A stretch of 64,000 nt of DNA, from the NCBI GenBank assembly GCA_963383645.1, contig OY726569.1, forward strand, positions 27,522,570 through 27,586,569, written 5' to 3'. Numbering within the stretch: the first letter of the stretch is position 1; every line of letters starts with the position of its first letter. Under the pieces are notes generated by a model. That model searched no databases and was not told where the DNA came from. It worked only from the letters and a program-made list of their open reading frames with translations. This document shows positions 1 through 11,172 of the stretch, piece by piece. A program made the translations under genes and the position numbers. Origin of the DNA: Muscardinus avellanarius (lineage: Eukaryota; Chordata; Mammalia; Rodentia; Gliridae).

Positions 1-1189
1 TATCTAAATATGAATTCCTTTTTATAACCTCTGTCTTTATTTCCCCCTTGTCTCAGATTTCACCTCTGCTGGATCTAATTTACCTACCATGCTCTTCTCT
101 TGCCCCCTCCTTCCTGCCAGAGTTGACACGCTTTGGGATGCTGTTTCATGGATGTGGTGCTTTAGTGGATGGGTGTGACTGGCTTCAGTCCTTGCACACA
201 CAGGGGCAGCAGGAAGGATCCCATTCTACATGCTCAGCTTTCTTATTTGTTAAAATGTTTGTCCAAGTAATATAGAGCAAGATTTTTAGTTTTAATCCAA
301 TCAGATATTTTCTTTTTACGTATGTTTTGATTATTGATATGTTTAGATTAGATTTTAATATGTTGGTTATGCTTGGTGTACTCTTGATTCCCCCTCCCTT
401 TTTTTACTATGTTTTCTGTTTGACTGAAAATGTTTACATTTTCATTAATGTTTTAGAAAAGCTAAAGTGTATTTATGTTTTTATAAATGTTCTAAATTAC
501 ATACATGCATTTATATATAATTATATACACTGTACATGTGTTTTCTATGCCCCATGTCATTCTCTTATTCTTTCCACAATGCTATTCCACATTTTTTTTT
601 CTTGGAAATTCCACTTATCCTTGTGTGTGAATTTCCTCCCACCGATTTTTTTTTTCGGGGGGGGGAGAAAGAAATCATCTCAGTGGCTGTTTGAAGGACA
701 GCTGTATAAAGGACAGTAATTTTAGAGTTATCAGATTATCTGATAAACTATAGCACCAGTATACAACTAAGAAAAGTAATAAAACACAAGCCATTCACAT
801 GACAATCAGAACATGAACTTCCCCTTCCTCCTCAGAGCCTTGGTCCCCTCTTCCCACCTCCCTGGGGAGCTTTCCACTTGCTGCCCCATGGGTCATCCCT
901 TTGTTTTTATCCTGTCTTCCTCCTAGGAAAACATGGCACATTCAGGTGAAGAAGCATGTCTAAAAATTACTTCAGAGTTATATTTTATAGTCAAATGACC
1001 AACAACACAGTAAGCACTCAACAAGAGAGAAAGGATTATATAACCCGAATCATGTCAACTCTATGCTTCAAAGCAGCCGCAGACCTTTTCTGTGCTAATA
1101 TAATGAGACCTATAAGATTTATTGAGTTTATAAAGCAAGTCACAAAAGGTACGCATGATATGTATCATTTAAAAACTATAAATGAGGCA
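1..1189. other. AT-rich intergenic stretch, no gene recognised
   Basis: I see no V leader exon, SINE or clear L1 here. Short homopolymer runs of T and G occur around 590-666. If the leader exon of the V segment at 4,611 survives, it should lie in or before this stretch, but no ATG followed by a short hydrophobic coding stretch and a splice donor was recognised. Confidence 0.5.
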
Positions 1190-4100
1190 TAGCACGCCAG
1201 ACCCCTGGAGAAACCAGGCCCAGTACCCTGGTTCCCGGGCCAGGGCGCGCAGGACACGCCAGCCAGGGCCGAGTCGTGGGAAGCTGGGCCCCCGGCTGGA
1301 CCATGCGTAGCACACCAGACCCCTGGAGAAGCCGGGCATAGTAAGACTCTGGGTCCCGGGCAGGGGTCACGCGGGGCACACCAGCCGGGCCGGTCGCAAA
1401 ACTCTGGGCCCTGCGCTGGACCGCGCGTAGCATGACAGAGCCCTGGAGAAGCTGGGCACAGTAAGACGCTGGGTCCTGGGACTCTGGGCCCTGGGCTGGA
1501 CCGCGCGTAGCACGCCAGACCCCTGGAGAAACTGGGCCCAGTAAGACCCTGGGTCCCGGACAGGAGTCGGGCAGGGCATGCTGGACCCTGGAACAGCCGG
1601 GGCCCGGGCTGCAGGACTTGGCCCCAGGTGGAGTAGCGCGGAGCACGCTGGACCCATGGGGAAACCGACCGAGTCACAGTGCTACTGAGTGCCTGATCCC
1701 ACTACCTCCTCAAACCACATATGCTGTCTTCTCTAATTAAAAAAAAAAAAAAGAAAAAGAAAAAGAAAAAGAAAAAGAAAAAATATCGGAGAGGGGTTAA
1801 GAAAGCCATGGCAGATGCCAGGACACTGGAGATGCAGACAAAACTTATCCAAATGCACTGGAACTTATGGAAAAATTCCCCATGAAGGAGGACTGCTGTT
1901 TCTCTATACTGTTAAGAATCTTGGACATCACCTGTAAGGGGAGAGTTTAGCGGAGTCCAAGGAGAAAGGCGGTGTTGAAAGCGGTCTTCATGATGGCGGT
2001 GGAGACTTGTATTCAGGAGAAGCAGAAATCAGATCCTACCAACCTTATTTTTTTGGAGAAATTACACCAAATGTCAAATGCTACTGTCACGCATGCTTAG
2101 GAACAATGGACAACATTCAGAATGGAAAAAGAGCTTGGGAAGGATTTGAAATGGTGGAGGCAGTGGCAATGGCAGTGGCCAGTACTCAGGGGAGGCAGAG
2201 ATCTGATGCATTACACCTGGAACCTTTGAAATAATAACCCCAGAGGCAGAATGTTACCACCACGCACCCTCGAGAACATGGGACAATTGGTTGGGTGAAG
2301 AGGGTGCTCGGATTGGAGCCTGCTGAAGGGTGAGGCCGGCAATGGACACAGCAAAGCTGGGATTGGAGCCTTCCATGAGGCAAGGCCGGTGCTGGAGCCT
2401 CCAAGGCCGGGATCGGAGCCTGCCGAGGGGTTAGGCCGGTGCTGGGGCCAGTGAGTCCAGGATCGGAGCCTGCTGTGGGGCAAGGCTGGTGCTGGGGCCT
2501 TTGAGGCCAGGATAGGAGTCTGCCGAGGGGTTAGGCTGGTGCCAGGGCCATCAAGGCTGGGATCGGAGCCTGCCGTGAGGCAAGGCCGGTGCTGGAGCTT
2601 CGAGACAGTGATCGGAACCTGCTGATGGGTTAGGATGGTGCCGGGGCCATCGGCCGACATCGGAGCCTGCTGTGAGGCAAGGCCACTACTGGGGCCTCTG
2701 AGGCTGAGATCGGAGCCTGCCGAGGGGTTAGGCCGATGCTGGGGCCAGTGAGGCCGGGATCAGAGTCTGCTGTGAGGCAAGGCCAGTGCTGGGGCCTTCA
2801 AGGCCGGGATCGGAGGCTGCCGAGGGGTTAGGCCAGTGCCAGGGCCAGCAAGGCCAGGATCGGAGCTCACCGTGAGGAAAGGCCGGTGCTGGGGCCTCCG
2901 AGGCCTGGATTGGAGCCTGCCGAGGGGTTAGGCCAGTGCCAGGGCCAGCGGCTGGCATCGGAGCCTTCCGTCATGCAAGACTGCTACTGAGGCCTCTGAG
3001 GCCAGGATCGGAGCCTGCCGAGGGGTTAGGCCAGTGCCAGGGCCAGCGGCTGGCATCGGAGCCTTCCGTCATGCAAGACTGCTACTGAGGCCTCCGAGGC
3101 CAGGATCGGAGCCTGCCGAGGGTTAGGCCAGTGCTGGGGCCAGCAAGGCAGGCATTGGAGCCTGCCATGAGGCAAGGCTAGTTCTGGGGCCTCCGAGGCC
3201 AGGATCGGAGCCTGCCGAGGGGTTAGGCTGGTGCCAGGGCCAGAGTGGCCGGGATTGGAGCTCACCATGAGGCAAGGCTAGTGCTGGGGCCTCCGAGGCC
3301 AGGATTGGAGCCTCCCGAGGGGTTAGGCCGGTGCTGGGGCCAATGGCTGGCATCGGAGCCTGCCGTGAGGCAAGGCCGCTACTGAGGCCTCCAAGGCCGG
3401 GATCGGAGCTTGCCAAGGAGTTAGGCCGGTACCGGGGCTAATGGCCGACATTGGAGCCTGCTGTGAGGCAAGGCCGGTTCTGAGGCCTCCGAGGCTGGGA
3501 TCAGAGCCTGCCGAGGGGTTAGACTGGGGCTGGGGTCAGCGAGGCCGTCATTGGAGCCTGCCATGAGGTATGGCCGGTGCTGGGGCCTCTGAGGATGGGA
3601 TCAGAGCTTGCCGAGGGGTGAGACCAGGGCTGGGGTCAGCGAGGCCATCATTGGAGCCTGCTGTGAAGCAAGGCCTGTGCTGGGGCCTCTGAGGCCAGGA
3701 TCGGAGCCTGCCGAGGGGTTAGGCCGATGCCAGGGCCAATGGCTGGCATTGGAGCCTGACAGGAGGCAAGGCCGCTATTGGGGCCTCCGAGGCTGGGATC
3801 GGAGCCTGCTGAGGGGTTAGGTCAGTGCTGGGGCCAGCGAGGCGGGATCGGAGCTTGCTGTGAGGCTAGGCTGGTGCTGGGGCCTCCGAGGCTGGGATTG
3901 TAGCCTGCCGAGGGGTTAGGCTGGTGCCGGGGCCAGCAAGGCCGAGATCGGAGCTCACCGTGAGGCAAGGCCGGTGCTGGGGCCTCCGAGGCCGGGATCG
4001 GATCCTGCCGAGGGGTTAGGCCGATGCTGGGGCCAACGGCCAGCATCGTAGTCTGACAGGAGGCAAGGCCACTACTGGGTCCTCCAAGGCTGGGATCGGA

Positions 4101-4540
4101 GCCTGCTGGGGCCAGCAAGGCCAGGATTGGAGCCTGACGTGAGGCTAGGCCGGTGCTGGGGCCTCCAAGGCCGGGATCAGAGCCTGCCGAGGGGTTAGGC
4201 CGGTGCCAGGGCCAGCAAGACCAGGATCGGAGCTCACCATGAGGAAAGGCTGGTGCTGGGGCTTCTGAGGCTGGTATCAGAGCCAGCCAAGGGGTTAGGC
4301 TGGTGTCGGGGCCAGCGAGACCAGAATCGGGGCCTCCCATGAGGCAAGGCCGCTGCTTGAGTCAGCGAAGTCTGGATCAGTCCACCGGGTAGCCAGCCAC
4401 TACTGGGGCCATCAAGAGTGGAATTGGTACTTGCAACGCGGCATGCACAGAGAAATATCGCAGAAAATAAAAATCATATGCTTCCCCTAAGCAGCAAAAA
4501 CTAGGAGGAAAGGGGCAACTAGGAGGAAAGGGGCAACCCT
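1190..4540 (+). mobile_element. Composite VNTR retrotransposon copy 1 (SVA-like architecture)
   Basis: In order: a GC-rich tandem block (about 1,190-1,680) with 80-120 bp units starting around a tagcac(g/a)ccagacccctgg motif; a linker containing cctcaaaccacat; an A-rich run with GAAAA units (1,740-1,785); a core of about 175-bp imperfect repeats (1,786-2,280); a 100-bp dimeric VNTR (2,285-4,380); and a short 3' unique part ending in a 20-bp direct duplication (actaggaggaaaggggc type). From the linker on, it is clearly homologous to the element at 25,773-28,779 in inverse orientation. Unlike that copy it has no L1-like tail, and I could not see target-site duplications, so its 3' end is probably truncated or rearranged. 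ORFs inside it are repeat translations, not genes. Confidence 0.75.
2285..4380 (+). repeat. 100-bp dimeric VNTR (two diverged 50-bp monomers), about 20 units
   Basis: The landmark ggttaggc recurs at 2,431, 2,531, 2,630, 2,728, 2,828, 2,928, 3,026, 3,123, 3,223, 3,323, 3,421 and 3,519, that is every 97-100 bp. Each unit holds two related 50-bp monomers: one begins ttaggccggtgctggggcca and the other caaggccggtgctggggcct. Both end in a gatcggagcctgcc-type block. Two adjacent units (about 2,941-3,038 and 3,039-3,136) are almost identical, indicating recent local duplication. Confidence 0.9.
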
Positions 4541-4610
4541 GTTTACAGGGTTGGAGACTGCTCAGTGGTTCCCTGTGACATCAGCTGTTTGCTTCTCTCT
4601 GTCCAAGCAG

Positions 4611-4888
4611 GGGTGAGAGGGATGCAGGTGGAGCAGAGTCCTGCAGCCCTGAGTGTCCAGGAGGGAGCCAGCTCTGCCCTGAGATGCAACTTTTCTACTA
4701 CCATGAACGCTGTGCAGTGGTTCCGGCAGAACCCCGGGGGCAGCCTCGTCAGTCTGTTTCTCCTGGCTCTTGGGACAAAGCAGAAGAGAAGGTTGACGTC
4801 AACAATCAATTCTAAGGAGCTCGCCAGCTCCCTGCACATCGAGGCCTCTCAGCTGGAAGACTCGGGCACCTACCTCTGTGCAGGGAGG
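4611..4888 (+). pseudogene. T-cell receptor alpha V segment, TRAV22-like (mouse TRAV4-like), V exon only
   Basis: The exon encodes an Ig V domain. It opens with an L-PART2-like VRG, then QVEQSP, the first cysteine in LRCNFS, the core tryptophan in VQWFRQNPGG, FR3 residues SSLHIEASQLEDSG and the second cysteine in YLCAG. The TTMNAVQWF and LEDSGTYLC features fit mouse TRAV4 best and human TRAV22 among human groups. A splice acceptor (ccaagcag) ends at 4,610 and the frame is open up to a recombination signal. No leader exon is visible in the 70 bp between the exon and composite repeat copy 1, nor recognisably upstream of that repeat. The segment may have lost its leader and promoter, or may splice from a distant leader. 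I call it a probable pseudogene on that basis only, because the V exon itself is intact. Confidence 0.8.
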
Positions 4889-4927
4889 CACAGTGCTCCC
4901 AGGCGCCCTGCAGCCTGGCCCCAAACT
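4889..4927 (+). promoter_or_regulatory. V-segment recombination signal sequence (23-bp spacer)
   Basis: A perfect CACAGTG heptamer (4,889-4,895) is followed by a 23-bp spacer and a weak nonamer, ccccaaact (4,919-4,927), which matches the consensus ACAAAAACC at five of nine positions. It directly abuts the V coding end. Confidence 0.8.
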
Positions 4928-5365
4928 GCATGTGCACCTGCAGCACAGCCCCTGCCCCGGGAGACGGTACAGCAGACCTGCTCAGCTTTGGGTGCTGGTG
5001 TATATCACGGCACTTTACCTCTGTACAAAGTAAACATTTCACGACTGTCATTTCACTTGGCTAGTTGTATTATTTTTCTCCCAGAAATCCCTTTGTAGGG
5101 AAAAAGTTATCAGATATTTATACTGTTATTTTCACAGCATTTAAGATACTGATAAGAGCTTCAGTATCACTTGTATCATTTATCAAAATCAGAAATTATT
5201 AAAAATTTTTATTTGCAATCTGGCATTTACCAGTAGCAGCTTTCATTATTTCCAATTATACTACTTGGAAATAAAGTTGATAAAATAATCTTGAAAATCT
5301 AGTTAATTAAATTACAGAAGAGCAAAGCAGAAAAATTTTATGATTAGTCAAAGTGTTATATTCAG

Positions 5366-5573
5366 GCCAGGCGTGGCGGCACACACTCGTAATTCCAGCA
5401 TTCGGGAGGTTTGAGACCGGATGATCGCGGTTCGCAGGCAGCCTCAACTACTTAGTGAGGCCCTTCTGCAACTCAGTGAGACCCAGTTTCAAAATAAAGA
5501 ATAAAAAATAGGGCAGGGGGTGCAGCTCGGAGTTCGAATGCCCCTGGGTTCCATCTCCAGACCTGCAAAAAAA
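5366..5573 (+). mobile_element. SINE, B1-ID dimer type, with target-site duplication
   Basis: The B1-like start ggccaggcgtgg leads through aaaataaagaataaaaaatag to an ID-like end and a short A-tail. It is flanked by a 14-bp direct repeat, agtgttatattcag, at 5,352-5,365 and 5,574-5,587. Confidence 0.9.
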
Positions 5574-5798
5574 AGTGTTATATTCAGAAAGGTATATTAG
5601 TTTTGTGTGTAGACTTATAACACAATTTTTTTTGTAATTTGTAAATTAATATTATTCTTTACCTATCACTAGAAATTGTATTACATAACTAATTGTATTA
5701 TATAAACACTATAGTATTTTGAACAGAGAGCTCTATGTTATATTACTTAAAGGTATTTCTTCCTGAGTTTTAAACAAAGGATCCTAAATTTAAAAAAG

Positions 5799-6010
5799 TT
5801 TTTTTTTGTGGTACTGGGGATTGAACCCAGGGGCATTCTACCTCTGAGCTACACCCTCAGCCCTATTTTTTATTCTTTTTACTTTGAAACTGGGTCTCAC
5901 TGAGTTGCAAGGGGCCTCACTAAGTAGCTGAGACTGGCGGCGAACCGCAATCTACCTGTCTCAGTCTCTCAAATACTGGGATTACAAGCATGCACCACTA
6001 CCCCTGGCCT
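5799..6010 (-). mobile_element. SINE, B1-ID dimer type
   Basis: Antisense reading: ggtactggggattgaacccag, then the poly-T-flanked middle, then the B1 half ending at ctggcct. It is absent from the duplicate segment at 33,430-33,460, so it post-dates the duplication. Confidence 0.9.
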
Positions 6011-6194
6011 AAAATTTTAATTTGTACTTCATTTTACAAATTTTATTGGCAGGCCTGGTTGGGAATTTTGAAACCATAACCTAAAATTGAAAGAAGTTTT
6101 TGAAATAAGAAGGCAATCAGGATGTTATAAAAAGTGCTTCTTGCTTTGCATGTTAGAAAACCAGCCACTATTTGGGGTTCTGCAAGTTCCTGAG

Positions 6195-6195
<1 letters not shown>

Positions 6196-6234
<39 letters not shown>
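6196..6234. repeat. (GT)n microsatellite
   Basis: About 19 GT units. The same array sits at the equivalent place in the duplicate (33,616-33,651). Confidence 0.95.
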
Positions 6235-6235
<1 letters not shown>

Positions 6236-6707
6236 TTTCATGAAAGAAATGATATGTTATAAATAATGGAAGCAGATCTTCAGAAAGGAGCGTCCTGCTG
6301 TGGATGTTCGGCCTTGGAGCCCACCCCATATCGCTGCCTATGATGATCATCATTCTTAGTAAAGTCCAGTTTAATCCATTTTTCTATGGATTTAATATTC
6401 TCTTGATGCATTTTCAATCAGGAATCCTATAGGAGTAATCGAAACCCATCTCTGCTTGTGAAGAGGCCCAAGTGGCGCAGATCACCTCAGAGCTAGATCG
6501 CTGTGAACATAAGGATGTCCTCGGAGTCCCATGGTGCAAGATGATTTCTCTTCACCCTCACCCACTCTACCTCTCTCACTCCCAGCCCTCTATAAAATGT
6601 TCTGTTATATCATACAAAAGAATTTCAAAACTGTAATAATCATCAAAAATTCTTTTGTCCAACTTCATTCTACAAAGACAGAAACTATATACAAGATGCC
6701 AGTAAAA

Positions 6708-6912
6708 GGCTGGGCGTGGTGGTGCACACTTGTAATCCCCGCGCTTGGGAGGTGGAGACAGGAGGATCGCACAGGTTCGAAGCCAGCCGCTTGCTCTGGC
6801 TTAAGAGACCCTGTTTCCAAATAAAAATATAAAAATAGGTCTGGGAGTGTAGCCCGGAGGTAGAAGGGCTTCCAGGAACCCCAGTACCGCCAAAAAAAAA
6901 AAAAAAAAAAAA
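6708..6912 (+). mobile_element. SINE with 'taggtctgggagtgtagcc' right half, target-site duplication
   Basis: It is flanked by atgccagtaaaa at 6,696-6,707 and 6,913-6,924. The duplicate segment carries the single uninterrupted atgccagtaaaa at about 34,070, which is the empty site. Confidence 0.95.
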
Positions 6913-7440
6913 ATGCCAGTAAAAAACAATTAGCTAAAGAAATTTGAGGGAAAAGAAAGAACCTGCTTTCCCTCACTTTCTTCTAGCATCCCAGCTCCCG
7001 CCTGCTCCTGGGGGGCAGATTGCTGAGCAAAGAGCAATTGCTTCCGAGCACAGGCACCCGGGGCTCTGCAGCACAGTCGGGGAAGCCTTGGTCTAGTCAG
7101 CCTGTTCCAGAGCAGTTGCAACTGGTGTAAATGCCTGACACTCTGGCAGGTGAGGAGACGCAGGTTGAGCCACTGTTGTTCTACCAGCACATCCTTCCTG
7201 CCCCGCTGGCTGCTGTGGAGTGAGTCAACCTAAAGTGAGGGACTGGCCTCCATACCTATGGTCTCTCAGGGCTTTCCAAAGAGTAGGAGAACCCATTCTG
7301 CATCCCAGTGGACATGCTTTGAAGGAAGAATACACACATGATGACCATCACTCATACATTGTCAACAAAAATACTAAAACGGAGACACTCAGAGGACACT
7401 GTCTACCTGCAAACGACAGTCTGTGAAGGTGGTAGAAAAA

Positions 7441-8225
7441 TGTTTTTGTGAGCGTCATAATTTCAAAAGGCTAACACTATAGTATTTGTCTCCAAGAAAA
7501 GGGCAATTCATGTAATGAAAAATTTAAAAATTTCATTATGTGGGGAATGGTTGAGAGAATAGAACAGCCTTAGAATGAAAGAATGTTATATATGTGAAAA
7601 CATACATTTTATAAACATATTAATATATTGAGGTGATGGCTTTACAGTTGTCCTTAAATCTTTAGCATGTGAGATGTAACTGAGGGATTAGATTTATTCT
7701 CTATGACTCCAGTGGAATAGAGAGTACAAATCATAGGAAAGGTGTTCTCATTTCTGGAAATGAGATTGTCTTGGTTTCCTAGAAACCATTTCTCATAGTT
7801 AAGACTTTAAGGACAATTTGCTGTTTTTACACCCCCCCCCCATAGCACACACAGGGCCTATTTAGGCTACCCTAGGGTTTGTCCTATAGAAGTAATCAGA
7901 AAATATCAGGAAATTAAAGTAGATAGGACATGCTTTGGGCAGAATGAGGTAATCTTGCAAATTCATAGGACTCAGGGATTTTATCATTGTTTTGGGGAAA
8001 GAACATCTTAATAAAAATTGGGAGAAAAATCAATGGTCAAGGCGGCAGCAGTTCATGTCAGGAGAGTTGGTTCTTAGGTGAGAGGAAATTCTACTTAGGA
8101 TACAAGTCAGTCATGACATTTAAGCAATGGTCTAGGAAGCTGAAGAGTAAGCCTTGAGGGCTGACTCATAGTTTAGAGGATATTTCTGAGAAAATCAGCC
8201 ATTGCATTTAAGGGCATACCATGCA
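7441..8225. other. Unique intergenic DNA, nothing recognised
   Basis: This is moderately AT-rich sequence with a C homopolymer near 7,832-7,840. I see no coding, SINE or L1 signature. Confidence 0.5.
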
Positions 8226-8432
8226 TTTTTGTTTGTGGTACTGGGGATGGAACCTAGGGTCATTTTACCTCCCAGCTACACCCTCAGATCCATTTTTTAC
8301 TTTATTTGGAAACACTAAGTTTCAGAGGGCCTCATAAATTACTGAGCCTGACCGCATGCAAACCTGTGATTCTCCTGTCTCAGCCTCCCAATTACTAGGA
8401 TTATAAGCATGAGCCACCACTCTCAGCTCATA
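8226..8432 (-). mobile_element. SINE, B1-ID dimer type
   Basis: It begins with antisense tggtactggggatggaac and ends in a B1-like gagccaccactctcagct. It is diverged, so fairly old. Confidence 0.85.
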
Positions 8433-8663
8433 CCATGCATTTTGATCAAAGAATGAAAAGCATATCAAGAATAAATTTATATGTGCTTACATTTTTTGAA
8501 TTCATAGCCTATTTTTGAGAATCTTTGTTTTAGTACTTTGCAGAATGCTGGCCACAAAACAATGGAAAAATATTTTTAAAACATATGAGATTTCTTGTTG
8601 CAAATTTACCCAATCTATGGGTCAAACTGTTTATTAATAACTTAAGAACTTGTCCCATTGGTT

Positions 8664-8670
<7 letters not shown>

Positions 8671-8710
<40 letters not shown>

Positions 8711-8895
8711 TGTTACTGGGGATTAAATCCATCAGGAACATTGTACCTCTGAGAGACATCCCCAGCCTTATTTTATTTTTATTTTGAAACAAGGCCTAAG
8801 TGGCTGAGGGCCTCACTAAAATGCCAAGGCTGGCTGCAAACCTGCCATCCTCCTGTGTCAGCCTCCCAAGTACTGGGATTATCACATCCAGTTCT
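8671..8895 (-). mobile_element. (GT)n array joined to an antisense SINE
   Basis: A run of about 19 GT units (8,671-8,708) leads into ggtgttactggggattaaatcc and a B1 half ending near 8,890. The GT array takes the place of the SINE tail. Confidence 0.8.
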
Positions 8896-9489
8896 CTCTT
8901 ACCATTGATCTTTTTGCAGAAACAAGGCATCATGTTTAAGTTGTTGGTAATATCCATTTTCTGAGAATGTCAAGTCATGGACAAGCCCAGGCCTACAGGA
9001 GCAGAGGCTGAGATAATGGGCATTTCTCAGTGGCCTTCCCACTTTAATTTTTGGCTTAACTCTTCATTTTAGGAAGGGTTACTCCCCGTGATGGAAAAAT
9101 CTTGAAAGCAGACATGGCTGAAAAGGGAAGTAGTATATTTTTCTTTTTTTTTTTTAATTTTTAATTGGTGCACTGTATTCATACATCATAGTGGGATATA
9201 TACTTTTGTAGACATACATGCACACATTGCCCAGTCAGCCCCCACCCGATCCCCACACCATTCTCTCCCTATCCCTCCCTCCCATGCTTGGCTTAGTGAT
9301 TGACATCTAGTATTATGGCAATTTATCAAAAATTAAAAATGATAATCTCACATAACAGTTTCATTTGTCTGATACCAAGCTTTTGATGACTTAAAGATAA
9401 CATTTCAATATTTCTTTTTGCTTTCTTTCTTACCAGAGAATCTATTTTTTCTATTTTTTAGGTGAAACTATCATATATTTATATATTTA

Positions 9490-10200
9490 TTTTTCAGAAA
9501 AAAAAATCTATCCTAATATGGAATATGGACTCTAGGTACCCACAACGATTTTGAAAAAGAACAAAGCTAGAAGATGTATATTTTCTGATTTCAAACCATA
9601 TAAAGCTACAATAATTGAAACAGTGTAGTACTATTCTAAAGGCAGATATATAAACCATTGGAGTTAAATAAAAGCCTAGAGCTAAATTCTTCCCTATATT
9701 GTCAAGTTATTTTTGACAAGGTTTCCACGAACATTTGGTGGTGGGAATAATAATCTTTTAACTAAATATTGCTGAAAAATAATAATTACATGGAAAAGAA
9801 TAAAATTGGACCCTTACCTAATCCCATATACAAATATTAACTCAAAATAGATAAAAGACCTAAATATAAATCTTAAGACTATAAACTTTTAGGAGAAAAT
9901 CTGGGTCATAAAACCTCACAACATTGAAATTGGCAGTGATTTCTTGGTTATGATTTCAATGGCACAGGCAACAGAAGAGTATACAAACTCCCTAAAAAAT
10001 AAAAAACATATTGTATATCCAAAGACAATGTAAACAGAGTTAACAGTTACTAATAGAATGGGATAAAATATTTCCAAATGCTATATCTGAAGGTATATTA
10101 ATATTCCAACTAGAAATCCTAAAAATTAACAACATTAAAGGCAAACAATACCCTTTAGAGATAGGTAAAAGACTAACATAAATAATGAATCTCCACAGAT
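9490..10200 (+). mobile_element. Older L1 ORF2 fragment, + orientation
   Basis: Text such as gatttcaaaccatataaagctacaa and caaaatagataaaagacctaaat is characteristic of L1 ORF2 in sense. It is more diverged than the ORF1 next to it and runs in the opposite direction. Confidence 0.7.
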
Positions 10201-10242
10201 AACCAATCTTAGTTGTCTGTTGGATGGAAAAATCTTGTTTCT

Positions 10243-11172
10243 CTAGTTCTGATGTGTGTTACCTATTTCTTCTTTGTAGTTAATCTCTTTGAGTATTTTC
10301 TCTAGTGCTGGTTTTGAAGACATAAATTCCTTCAGTTTCTGTTTGTCATGGAAGCTTCTTATTTCTCCATCTAATTTGATAGAAAGTTTTGCTGGGTAGG
10401 AAATTTTTGGCTGGAAGTTGTTTTCTTTCAGAGTTTGGAATATGTTACTCCAAGCCCTTCTGGCTCTCATGACTTGGTTTGGGAAGTCTGGAGTGATTCT
10501 AATTGGTTTGCCTCTGAATGTCACTTGGCCCTTTTCTTTTGTTGCCTTTAAGATTCTCTGCTTGGCTTCCACATTGGTCATTTTGACAATTATGTGGCGT
10601 GGGGATCCTCTTCTCCGATCCTGTCTAAAGGGAGTTCTATACGTTTCCTGGACCTGCGTATCGACCTCTTGCTCTATGTCTGGAAAATTTTCTGCTATTA
10701 CTTCCTTGAAGAGATTGTTGATCCCTTTAGTTTCACTTTCTTTTCCCTCCTCTATTCCAATTATTCTTAGGTTAGCTCTCTTAAAATGGGCCCATATTTC
10801 TTCAATATCAGATTCCTGCTGTCGGATATTTTTTCCTAGATTAGAAACCATGCGTTCATTTTTGGAATGATCATCTTCTAAGAGCGAGATTCTGTTCTCC
10901 ATGTGTTCTAATCGGTTGTTTGTGCTTTGAATTGAGGCCTTTACTTCATTAATTGCATCCTTTATCTCTTTTTGGCTCTCTCTGAGTTCTTTTCGCAGCA
11001 CCTCTATTATTTCTACAGTTATTTTCCTGATTTGATCTTCTAGAAATCTCTGATTTTCTGTTTTATCGGGTTCTGATGTTGTGGGGTTGTGAGCATTCAT
11101 TGCTCCAGTATTATTTCTCTTTCCCATGATTTCGGAAGTTTGTGCCTTCTCTGGGTTCTTCCCTTGGGTCAC
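10243..11172 (-). CDS. LINE-1 ORF1 protein (ORF1p), uninterrupted
   Basis: This is a 309-residue reading frame. ORF1p is the RNA-binding chaperone that coats L1 RNA in the cytoplasm and is required in cis for retrotransposition. The N-terminus is polar. A heptad-rich coiled coil spans roughly residues 45-130 (RKELRESQKEIKDAINEVKA region). An RRM-like segment follows from about residue 133 (ANLRIIGIEEG). A C-terminal domain carries SPRHIIVKM and, near residue 268, a YPAKLSI motif, both hallmarks of the family. The length is slightly under the 338 of human ORF1p. There are no frameshifts or stops, so the parent insertion is young. The matching ORF2 is absent, so the element is not autonomous. 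Confidence 0.9.
   Translation of the reverse strand: MTQGKNPEKAQTSEIMGKRNNTGAMNAHNPTTSEPDKTENQRFLEDQIRKITVEIIEVLRKELRESQKEIKDAINEVKASIQSTNNRLEHMENRISLLEDDHSKNERMVSNLGKNIRQQESDIEEIWAHFKRANLRIIGIEEGKESETKGINNLFKEVIAENFPDIEQEVDTQVQETYRTPFRQDRRRGSPRHIIVKMTNVEAKQRILKATKEKGQVTFRGKPIRITPDFPNQVMRARRAWSNIFQTLKENNFQPKISYPAKLSIKLDGEIRSFHDKQKLKEFMSSKPALEKILKEINYKEEIGNTHQN

Larger units (their letters stand above)
5650..7440. repeat. Segmental duplication, copy 1
   Basis: This stretch is collinear with 33,090-34,555: a shared GT microsatellite, shared text around 'cttcagaaaggagc' and shared text through 'ctgccccgctggctgctg'. It differs by SINE insertions at 5,799-6,010 and 6,708-6,912 that are absent from the other copy. 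I recognise no gene in it. The ORFs at 6,930-7,190 (-) and 7,220-7,426 (+) have no recognisable domain. Confidence 0.85.

Noticed and set aside
3822..4340. 172-residue P/A/G-rich ORF on the - strand (and similar ORFs at 2,211-3,416 and 26,403-27,714)
   Set aside because: They are translations of the 100-bp VNTR, present in several frames because the unit length varies around 100 bp. They have no start context, domain or splice support.
4611..4888. Assignment of the first V exon to TRAV35 or TRAV27 because it ends CAG
   Set aside because: The framework (CNFSTTM, VQWFRQNPGG, LEDSGTYLC) fits mouse TRAV4/human TRAV22 much better. Only the last residues favour the alternatives.
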